Assembly: GCA_027031185.1 (NCBI GenBank)
Contig: JALVEF010000216.1
Coordinates: forward strand, 1 to 12,082
Direction: 5' to 3'
From: Saprospiraceae bacterium
GTDB taxonomy: Bacteria; Bacteroidota; Bacteroidia; Chitinophagales; Saprospiraceae
Length of the DNA: 12,082 nt
The notes beneath the pieces are model-generated. The model had not been told where the DNA came from. It was given only the letters and a program-made list of their open reading frames with translations, and did not search any database. A program made the position numbers and the translations under genes. Position 1 is the first letter of the stretch. Every line of letters starts with the position of its first letter. Shown here piece by piece: positions 6,485-12,082 of this stretch.

Positions 6485-7198
6485 TTAGCGCTTGTCTTGT
6501 TTGGCAAAGACCCGGCGGAGCAAGTCAGTCACCCGCTTGGTCTTGTCCTTACGGATGGCATATTCTTCCTTGCGTACCATCGTAAACACGGCTTCCAGCG
6601 CTTGCCGCGTGACATAGTCGTCCAAGTCGGGATTGGCCTTTTCTACCAAGGGGATTTTGTTGTACGCATTGACCGCATCGGCCCAGTACTTGCGCGCCTG
6701 AAACTTATCCAGGGACTGGACAATGACCGGATTGAATTCCTTGTATAGCCGGTCATAGGTGGTCCGGCGCAGGTATTTTGTGGCTGCATCATCGGCACCC
6801 ATCAAAATGTCAAAGGCATCCCGGAAGGTCATCTGCTTGATGGCATCCACAAAGATCGGCTTGGCCCGCTTGACGGCGTCCTCGGCACCGCGGTTGATTT
6901 TCTCCAAAATGATGTCCTCCACTTGGGTGAAGCCGGGCACATTGCGCAACTTGGCCGTCACCTTGCGCGCCTCCGGCGGCAACAGGATTTTGTAAGAGGA
7001 CTTGTAAAAGCCGTCTTTGGCGGACAAGAGACTGACTCCGTGGGTGATCCCCAGATTGAGGGCCTCTTTCAGACCGGCACCGGCTTCATCGGCCGTGATA
7101 TCCGATGATGCGGTCAGTATTTCCATTGTCTTTTGGACGTCCTTCGGATCACAGGACGCCAACAATAGCAGGGAAAACAAAAGAATGGTCGCTCGCAT
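6485..7198 (-). CDS. DUF4197-family lipoprotein
   Basis: I chose the ATG at 7198 (237 residues). It gives the compact lipoprotein signal MRATILLFSLLLLASC with lipobox L13-A14-S15-C16, and a TATATTTG promoter box ends 15 nt upstream of it. The upstream ATGs at 7207 and 7234 would start at or before the transcription start. The mature part is helical and charged: SDITADEAGAGLKEALNLGI, THGVSLLSAKDGFYKS, ILLPPEARKVTAKLRNVPG, INRGAEDAVKRAKPIFVDAI, FRDAFDILMGADDAATKYLR, and a C-terminal DYVTRQALEAVFTMV stretch. This is the DUF4197 signature order as I know it from Bacteroidota and Proteobacteria. Function is not known; it is expected at a membrane facing the periplasm. It is transcribed alone, divergently from the response regulator, with no gene partner that suggests a role. 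Confidence 0.85.
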   Translation of the reverse strand: MRATILLFSLLLLASCDPKDVQKTMEILTASSDITADEAGAGLKEALNLGITHGVSLLSAKDGFYKSSYKILLPPEARKVTAKLRNVPGFTQVEDIILEKINRGAEDAVKRAKPIFVDAIKQMTFRDAFDILMGADDAATKYLRRTTYDRLYKEFNPVIVQSLDKFQARKYWADAVNAYNKIPLVEKANPDLDDYVTRQALEAVFTMVRKEEYAIRKDKTKRVTDLLRRVFAKQDKR

Positions 7199-7213
7199 AA
7201 TTATCATTTTGCG

Positions 7214-7221
7214 CAAATATA
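7214..7221 (-). promoter_or_regulatory. -7 promoter box of the DUF4197 gene
   Basis: The minus strand reads TATATTTG, a full TAnnTTTG match. Transcription would start near 7207-7209, about 10 nt ahead of the ATG at 7198, which is why I prefer that start. No well-spaced -33 TTG is seen. Confidence 0.5.
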
Positions 7222-7363
7222 CCGGATGCTGCACATATACTTTGTTGGTGCAATGTTAATCCCAAAAAAATGGACCGCTTCGTTTGCCTCCGGCAAAGGC
7301 GCCAATTACCACGTGATAGTACCGATTTATGCATTACAGTGTCCATTTTTTCGCCCAAATGCG

Positions 7364-7371
7364 TACTTTCG
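7364..7371 (+). promoter_or_regulatory. Probable -7 box of the response regulator-lpxK operon
   Basis: TACTTTCG matches TAnnTTTG at all but one fixed position and lies 17 nt before the ATG at 7389. The divergent region 7199-7388 holds this and the DUF4197 promoter, with no other gene in it. Confidence 0.4.
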
Positions 7372-7388
7372 CCGCAAATACCTGACAA

Positions 7389-8108
7389 ATGGGCGAGAAA
7401 AAAAACAAAGCACATATCCTGTACGTCGAGGATGACGAAGCGCTGGGCTTTGTCACCAAGGACAATCTCGAATTGGCCGGCTACAAAATTACCTTTGCCA
7501 AAGACGGTCGTGAAGCCTTGCGGGCTTTTAAGAAAGGAAAATTTGACCTGGCTATTCTGGACGTGATGCTCCCCGAGATTGATGGCTTCGAAGTGGCCAA
7601 AAAAATCCGGGAAAAGAATGTACTCATCCCTATCATCTTCCTGACTGCCAAATCGCTCAAGGATGACAAGCTGCACGGTCTCCGCATCGGCGGCGACGAC
7701 TATATCACCAAGCCTTTTAGCATGGAGGAACTGCTGCTCAAAATTGAGATATTTCTCCGCCGCTCCAAAAGCCCGGTATTGCAGGGGCAAAACGAGATCA
7801 TCACCATCGGCGACTATCGCTTCGACTATGACGGGTTGCTCCTCAAGCATGGGCAGGAGACCATTCCTTTGACCCAAAAGGAGGCCGATATGCTCTTGTT
7901 CTTTTCCAAGCACCGCAACCAACTCGTCAAGCGCTCGGATATCTTGCTGGCACTCTGGGGCAAGGACGATTACTTCCTCGGACGAAGTATGGACGTATTC
8001 ATCACTCGCCTGCGCAAATATCTCAAGGCCGATCCCCGCATCAAAATTGAAAACGTGCGCGGCGTCGGATTTCGCTTTATGGTGACCGGCGAGGAAGCCC
8101 AAGCCTGA
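7389..8108 (+). CDS. OmpR/PhoB-family two-component response regulator
   Basis: A 239-residue cytoplasmic transcription regulator of standard length. The receiver domain (about 8-125) has the acidic pocket E14-D15-D16, phospho-acceptor D58 in LAILDVMLPEIDGFE, T86 in IIFLTAKS, and K108 in DDYITKPF. The C-terminal winged-helix domain (about 135-233) has IPLTQKEADMLLFFSKHRNQ, then VKRSDILLALWG, then the recognition-helix region SMDVFITRLRKYLKADPRI and the wing NVRGVGFRF. All conserved residues are present, so it should be phosphorylatable. No histidine kinase is in the window; its partner is unknown. It lies 5 nt before lpxK and is almost certainly co-transcribed with it, hinting at, but not proving, envelope-related signalling. 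Confidence 0.95.
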   Translation: MGEKKNKAHILYVEDDEALGFVTKDNLELAGYKITFAKDGREALRAFKKGKFDLAILDVMLPEIDGFEVAKKIREKNVLIPIIFLTAKSLKDDKLHGLRIGGDDYITKPFSMEELLLKIEIFLRRSKSPVLQGQNEIITIGDYRFDYDGLLLKHGQETIPLTQKEADMLLFFSKHRNQLVKRSDILLALWGKDDYFLGRSMDVFITRLRKYLKADPRIKIENVRGVGFRFMVTGEEAQA

Positions 8109-8113
8109 CCGCT

Positions 8114-9181
8114 ATGCGGCGCCTTCCACTTGTTCGTCTTTTGCTCGCCCCGTTGGCCTTGCTCTACGGTATAGGTGTCTTCGTGCGCAACTTCTTGTAC
8201 GAGTCCGGACTCTACAAGCCGGTGCGCTTTGATGTGCCCGTGATTGTGGTCGGCAATCTCGCCGTCGGTGGCACCGGTAAGACGCCCCACGTCGAGTATC
8301 TCATCCGCCTGCTCGATCCCTATATCAACGTGGGTACGCTGAGTCGCGGCTATGGCCGCAAGACTTCCGGCTTCCGGATTGTCAATGCAACCGACAGCGC
8401 GTTGACTGCCGGCGATGAGCCGCTGCAATTCAAGCGCAAGTTTCCGGATGTGACGGTAGCCGTAGGCGAAGACCGCGTCACCGCTATCCCACGGCTGATG
8501 GGGCACCGGCCCGACTTGCAAGTCATCATAATGGATGACGGCTTGCAGCACTTGTCCGTCAAGCCCTACTTGTCTATGCTGCTCACCGCCTATTCCGATC
8601 CCTACTTCAAGGACTATCTCCTGCCTGCCGGCAATTTGAGAGAGTGGAGATCCGGCGCGTCCCGCGCCGATGTGATTGTGGTGACCAAGTGCCCGGCGGA
8701 CCTGTCCGAAACCCGGCGGGATGCCATACTCAACCAAATTGCACCGCAACCGCATCAGCAGGTCTTCTTTTCGCGCTACCGGTACGGTACGCCTTATTTT
8801 ATGTACGACAGCAGACAACGCCTGCACTTAACCAAAGATGTCAATATCCTCCTGGTCAGTGGCCTGGCCAGTGCGGACTATCTCGTCTCTTATCTCAAAT
8901 CTGTCGCGGGAGAAGTCTTTATTGCCGACTATCCGGACCATCATCCCTATACCGCCGGAGAGATAGAAGACATTGCCAAGATGTTTGCCAATGTGCCGGG
9001 CTCCCGCAAAGTAATTATCACCACAGAAAAGGATGCCGTACGCTTGGATGCACACCGAAATTTAGTCGTCGAAAGACGGCTCCCCTTCTTTCTATTACCG
9101 GTCGAAGTGCAGTTTCTGTTTGACGAGCAGCCACGCTTTGATACTTTGATCAAACAACGCTTGCTGGATTTTACGATATGA
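8114..9181 (+). CDS. lpxK: Tetraacyldisaccharide 4'-kinase (lipid A 4'-kinase)
   Basis: A 355-residue inner-membrane-associated P-loop kinase that phosphorylates the 4' position of the lipid A disaccharide precursor using ATP, the step giving lipid IVA in the Raetz pathway. An N-terminal hydrophobic helix (about 9-24, LLLAPLALLYGIGVFV) anchors it. The Walker A motif is VGNLAVGGTGKTP (46-58, K56); SRGYGRKTSGF (77-87), GDEPLQF (100-106, D101) and VGEDR (117-121) follow. The Walker B/catalytic segment is IIMDDGLQH (138-146, D141-D142), with RADVIVVTK (184-192) as the base region and YPDHHPYT (273-280) carrying the conserved His. Length and motif order are normal. It is the second gene after the response regulator and is followed after 2 nt by a strong hairpin. 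Confidence 0.96.
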   Translation: MRRLPLVRLLLAPLALLYGIGVFVRNFLYESGLYKPVRFDVPVIVVGNLAVGGTGKTPHVEYLIRLLDPYINVGTLSRGYGRKTSGFRIVNATDSALTAGDEPLQFKRKFPDVTVAVGEDRVTAIPRLMGHRPDLQVIIMDDGLQHLSVKPYLSMLLTAYSDPYFKDYLLPAGNLREWRSGASRADVIVVTKCPADLSETRRDAILNQIAPQPHQQVFFSRYRYGTPYFMYDSRQRLHLTKDVNILLVSGLASADYLVSYLKSVAGEVFIADYPDHHPYTAGEIEDIAKMFANVPGSRKVIITTEKDAVRLDAHRNLVVERRLPFFLLPVEVQFLFDEQPRFDTLIKQRLLDFTI

Positions 9182-9183
9182 AC

Positions 9184-9225
9184 GCGCTTGCGGAATGCGC
9201 CCGCCCGCCCGCATTCCGCAAGCGC
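9184..9225. terminator. Perfect 16-bp-stem hairpin after lpxK
   Basis: GCGCTTGCGGAATGCG (9184-9199) and CGCATTCCGCAAGCGC (9210-9225) are exact complements around a 10-nt C-rich loop. It begins 2 nt after the lpxK stop. There is no T run after it (AAAAG follows), so it is not a canonical intrinsic terminator, but its strength and position fit ending or stabilising the 3' end of the operon mRNA. Confidence 0.65.
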
Positions 9226-9233
9226 AAAAGCCC

Positions 9234-9241
9234 TATCTTTG
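9234..9241 (+). promoter_or_regulatory. -7 promoter box of the methylmalonyl-CoA mutase gene
   Basis: TATCTTTG matches TAnnTTTG and lies 33 nt before the ATG at 9275, just beyond the lpxK hairpin. It indicates that the mutase gene is transcribed separately from lpxK. A -33 element is not obvious. Confidence 0.5.
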
Positions 9242-9274
9242 TACTAATCAGTTACATCAGTTTAACGGAGCGGG

Positions 9275-11371
9275 ATGAAGCACCACAAGATAACGGCAAA
9301 GGCACAGCCGCGGTGGATGACGCCGGAGCAAATACCTATCCGGCCGCAATATGATTCCAAAGATTTGGAGCACATCGGGCACATTGGCTTTGTGGCCGGC
9401 ATTCCCCCGTATCTCGGCGGTCCTTATGCGACCATGTATGTGGGACGGCCTTGGACGATTCGTCAGTATGCGGGCTTCTCGACCGCCGAAGAGAGCAATG
9501 CTTTCTATCGCCGCAACCTGGCCGCCGGTCAGAAGGGACTATCCGTCGCTTTTGACCTGGCTACCCATCGCGGGTACGATTCCGATCATCCGCGCGTAGT
9601 AGGAGATGTCGGCAAAGCCGGTGTAGCCATTGATACCGTGGAGGATATGAAAATACTCTTTGACGGTATTCCGCTGGACAAAATGTCTGTCTCCATGACT
9701 ATGAACGGCGCCGTCATTCCCGTTATGGCCTTCTTTATCGTGGCGGCGGAAGAGACCGGCGTCCCCCCGGAAAAGCTCACCGGCACTATCCAAAATGATA
9801 TTCTCAAAGAGTTTATGGTGCGCAACACCTATATCTACCCGCCCGCTCCGTCCATGCGCATCATCGGTGACATCTTCAAATACACCGCTGCCCACATGCC
9901 CGGCTTCAACTCCATCAGTATCAGCGGCTATCACATCCACGAGGCGGGCGCACCCGCTGATATTGAATTGGCCTATACGCTCGCCGATGGCCTGGAATAC
10001 ATCCGCACAGGACTGAAAGCCGGCCTCGCCATTGATGACTTCGCGCCGCGGCTCTCTTTCTTCTGGGGGATCGGGATGAACTTCTTCATGGAAATTGCCA
10101 AGATGCGGGCCGGCCGTTTGCTCTGGGCCAAGATCGTCAGGCAATTTAATCCTGCCAACCCCAAGTCCATGTCGCTGCGCACGCACTGTCAGACATCGGG
10201 CTATAGCCTGACGGCTCAGGATCCGTTCAACAATATCGCGCGGACCACCATCGAAGCCCTGGCAGCGACCTTTGGCGGCACACAAAGCCTACATACCAAT
10301 GCCCTGGATGAAGCCATCGCATTGCCGACGGACTTTTCCGCCAAGATTGCGCGCGATACGCAACTGCTTCTGCAATCCGATGCCGGCATGACACAGGCCG
10401 TGGACCCGTGGGCGGGGTCATATTATGTGGAGTACCTGACCGATCAACTTGTCGCACGCGCCCACCAACTCATCGAAGAAGTCGAGGCGCTCGGCGGCAT
10501 GGCCAAAGCCATTGAAGCCGGTATCCCCAAAATGCGCATCGAGGAAGCCGCCGCCAAAAAACAGGCGGATATTGACTCCGGTAAGGCGCGCATCGTCGGT
10601 GTCAATGTTTTCCCGCCCGATGAGGAAGCGGACATTGATATATTGCAAATTGACAATACCGCTGTCCGCGAAGCGCAAATCCGCCGCATCCGCGAGGTCA
10701 GGCAAAAGCGCGACCCGGAAAAGGTCCGCGCGGCGCTCCGGCGACTGGAAGATGTCGCCCGCACGGGAGACGGCAACTTGCTCGAAGCGGCCATCGAAGC
10801 CGCACGGGCGCGTGCCACACTGGGTGAGATCAGTAGCGCCATGGAGAAGCACTTTGGGCGCTTCGTGGCATCCAATCAAACCGTTTCGGGTGTTTATTCA
10901 AGAGCTATGGGGCACAATGAATTATTTGACCAGGTACATCAAATGGTCAAAGACTTTGAAAAGCGGGAGGGCCGCCGCCCCCGCATCCTGATTGCCAAGC
11001 TGGGGCAGGACGGCCACGACAGGGGTGCGCGCGTCATCGCTACGGCGTTTGCCGACTTGGGCTTTGATGTGGATATCGGCCCCTTGTTTCAGACGCCGGA
11101 AGAAGCGGCGCGCCAGGCCGCCGAAAACGACGTGCACGTCATCGGCATCTCGTCGCTGGCTGCCGGCCACAAAACGTTGGTCCCCGAGACCATCGAGGCG
11201 CTCAAAGCGATCGGACGGGATGATATTCTGGTCGTTGTCGGTGGCATCATCCCGGAGCCGGACCATGAATTTTTGTACAGCAAGGGCGTGGCCGGCATCT
11301 TCGGGCCGGGCACCAAGATACCGGTAGCGGCCCGTCAGGTATTGGAGCAGATCGCCGCGCGGCACGGGTAG
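9275..11371 (+). CDS. Methylmalonyl-CoA mutase, large (catalytic, B12-binding) chain
   Basis: A 698-residue cytoplasmic adenosylcobalamin enzyme interconverting (R)-methylmalonyl-CoA and succinyl-CoA in propionate metabolism. The TIM-barrel substrate domain (about 15-540) has GGPYATMYVGRPWTIRQYAG with active-site Y65, STAEESNAFYRRNLAAGQKG, LSVAFDLATHRGYDSDHPRV, MSVSMTMNGAVIPVMAFF, GTIQNDILKEFMVRNTYIYP, and SISGYHIHEAGA with catalytic H220. RTHCQTSGYSLTAQDPFNN and GGTQSLHTNALDEA follow. The C-terminal cobalamin domain has KLGQDGHDRGARV with cobalt-ligand H581 in D-G-H-D-R-G, then a SLAAGH stretch and VVVGGIIPEPD. All catalytic residues are present and the frame is intact. The N-terminus is slightly short, as in many Bacteroidota and single-chain enzymes. 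In Bacteroidota the enzyme is often a heterodimer whose small subunit gene precedes this one; here lpxK precedes it, so the small chain is elsewhere or absent. The stop is only 8 nt from the converging murA. Confidence 0.96.
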   Translation: MKHHKITAKAQPRWMTPEQIPIRPQYDSKDLEHIGHIGFVAGIPPYLGGPYATMYVGRPWTIRQYAGFSTAEESNAFYRRNLAAGQKGLSVAFDLATHRGYDSDHPRVVGDVGKAGVAIDTVEDMKILFDGIPLDKMSVSMTMNGAVIPVMAFFIVAAEETGVPPEKLTGTIQNDILKEFMVRNTYIYPPAPSMRIIGDIFKYTAAHMPGFNSISISGYHIHEAGAPADIELAYTLADGLEYIRTGLKAGLAIDDFAPRLSFFWGIGMNFFMEIAKMRAGRLLWAKIVRQFNPANPKSMSLRTHCQTSGYSLTAQDPFNNIARTTIEALAATFGGTQSLHTNALDEAIALPTDFSAKIARDTQLLLQSDAGMTQAVDPWAGSYYVEYLTDQLVARAHQLIEEVEALGGMAKAIEAGIPKMRIEEAAAKKQADIDSGKARIVGVNVFPPDEEADIDILQIDNTAVREAQIRRIREVRQKRDPEKVRAALRRLEDVARTGDGNLLEAAIEAARARATLGEISSAMEKHFGRFVASNQTVSGVYSRAMGHNELFDQVHQMVKDFEKREGRRPRILIAKLGQDGHDRGARVIATAFADLGFDVDIGPLFQTPEEAARQAAENDVHVIGISSLAAGHKTLVPETIEALKAIGRDDILVVVGGIIPEPDHEFLYSKGVAGIFGPGTKIPVAARQVLEQIAARHG

Positions 11372-11379
11372 GCTGCCGC

Positions 11380-12082
11380 TTACTTTCTGGTGATGCGGGC
11401 GCCGATGGCGTTTAGCCTCGCTTCGATATTTTGGTAGCCGCGGTCTATCTGGTGGATGTTTTTGATGACACTCGTGCCTTCTGCCGACATGGCCGCCATC
11501 AGCAGGGCGATGCCGGCGCGTATATCCGGAGATACCATGTGGATGCCGCGCAATTTGTACTTGCGATTGATGCCGATGACGGTGGCGCGGTGCGGGTCGC
11601 ACAGGATGATTTTGGCACCCATGTCTATCAGCTTGTCCACGAAAAACAGGCGACTTTCAAACATTTTTTGATGGATGAGTACACTGCCATCTGCCTGGGT
11701 GGCCATGACCAGTAGGATGGACATCAGGTCGGGCGTCAGTCCGGGCCAGGGGGCATCATAGACGGTCAGGACGGAGCCATCGGCAAAGCTGCGGATGCGG
11801 TAATGCTTTTGGGCCGGTACGTGGATGTCGTTTCCTTTTATGCGTAGCTTGACTCCGAATTTGCGAAAAACCGATGGGATGATCCCCAGGTGGGCGACAT
11901 CGGCGTCCTTTATCACGAGGTCGGACTGTGTCAGCGCTGCCATCCCGATGAAACTGCCGACTTCGATCATGTCAGCGAGCAGGCGGTGCGTGGCGCCCCC
12001 CAGGGTATCCGTTCCCCTGACTTTGAGCATATTGGAGCCGATGCCCTCAATGTGGGCACCCATACTTACCAGCATCTTACAC
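11380..12082 (-). CDS. murA: UDP-N-acetylglucosamine 1-carboxyvinyltransferase, C-terminal part (5' end outside window)
   Basis: The open frame continues past the ATG at 12075 to the window edge (preceding codons read C-K), so this is a truncated view of a longer gene and not a 231-residue protein. About 233 residues are present. MurA adds enolpyruvate from PEP to UDP-GlcNAc, the first committed step of peptidoglycan synthesis, in the cytoplasm. Motifs: CKMLVSMGAHIEGIGSN, LGGATHRLLADMIEVGSFIG, DAPWPGLTPDLMSI (conserved general-base Asp, codon 11728-11730), QKMFESRLFFVDKLIDMGAKI, SPDIRAGIALLMAAMSAEG (conserved Arg, codon 11518-11520), and the end IHQIDRGYQNIEARLNAIGA. The loop with the catalytic Cys lies upstream, outside the window. 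It converges on the mutase gene with an 8-nt gap and no visible terminator between them. Confidence 0.95.
   Translation of the reverse strand, partial: CKMLVSMGAHIEGIGSNMLKVRGTDTLGGATHRLLADMIEVGSFIGMAALTQSDLVIKDADVAHLGIIPSVFRKFGVKLRIKGNDIHVPAQKHYRIRSFADGSVLTVYDAPWPGLTPDLMSILLVMATQADGSVLIHQKMFESRLFFVDKLIDMGAKIILCDPHRATVIGINRKYKLRGIHMVSPDIRAGIALLMAAMSAEGTSVIKNIHQIDRGYQNIEARLNAIGARITRK

Noticed and set aside
4224..7272. Shared string TCCCAAAAAAAT near 4225 and near 7261
   Set aside because: A 12-nt match dominated by an A run; flanks differ, so chance is the simplest explanation.
7149..8827. Long minus-strand frames (317 and 285 codons) opposite the response regulator and lpxK
   Set aside because: Both lie antisense to well-recognised complete genes in codon-biased GC-rich DNA, which commonly leaves the opposite strand open.
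9539..11602. Minus-strand frames of 143-248 codons opposite the mutase gene
   Set aside because: Antisense shadows of an intact 698-codon enzyme gene; no recognisable protein features.
11380..12075. A complete 231-residue protein starting at the ATG at 12075
   Set aside because: The frame stays open upstream to the window edge, and the sequence begins in the middle of MurA; the ATG is internal.

Overview
The window looks like chromosomal DNA of a Bacteroidota bacterium, probably a Saprospiria/Saprospiraceae-like lineage. The main reasons are a giant secreted protein with a cohesin-like domain and tandem SprB-type repeats, a bacterial group II geranylgeranylglyceryl-phosphate synthase homologue, a DUF4197 lipoprotein, and TAnnTTTG promoter boxes just upstream of several genes without clear Shine-Dalgarno sequences. 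The family-level placement is inference from gene content only.

Layout. Positions 1-3792 (minus strand) are one uninterrupted reading frame of at least 1264 codons that runs off the left edge: the N-terminal part of a secreted adhesin-like protein. It is preceded by a 512-bp gene-free stretch (3793-4304) that holds the most unusual structure of the window. This is a 160-bp palindromic element with perfect 13-bp terminal inverted repeats and a central hairpin (3817-3976), followed directly by a shortened palindrome built from the same end sequences (3976-4030). A two-gene minus-strand unit follows: a GT4 glycosyltransferase (4305-5426) behind a PcrB/GGGPS-family prenyl-glyceryl-phosphate synthase (5449-6216). 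After a 268-bp gap comes a DUF4197 lipoprotein (6485-7198, minus).

A divergent promoter region (7199-7388) separates these from a plus-strand operon: an OmpR/PhoB-family response regulator (7389-8108) and lpxK, the lipid A 4'-kinase (8114-9181), only 5 nt apart. A perfect 16-bp-stem hairpin closes lpxK. The large/catalytic chain of B12-dependent methylmalonyl-CoA mutase (9275-11371) then has its own promoter-like box. It converges on the C-terminal part of murA (11380->12082, minus), which runs off the right edge.

Functionally the window is dominated by cell-envelope genes: surface adhesin, glycosyltransferase, prenyl-glycerol lipid synthesis, lipid A phosphorylation and peptidoglycan precursor synthesis, plus one carbon-metabolism enzyme. 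I see no tRNA, rRNA, CRISPR array, transposase, phage gene or toxin-antitoxin pair. I do not see a clear new multi-gene system; the palindromic element ahead of the adhesin gene is the best candidate for something undescribed.
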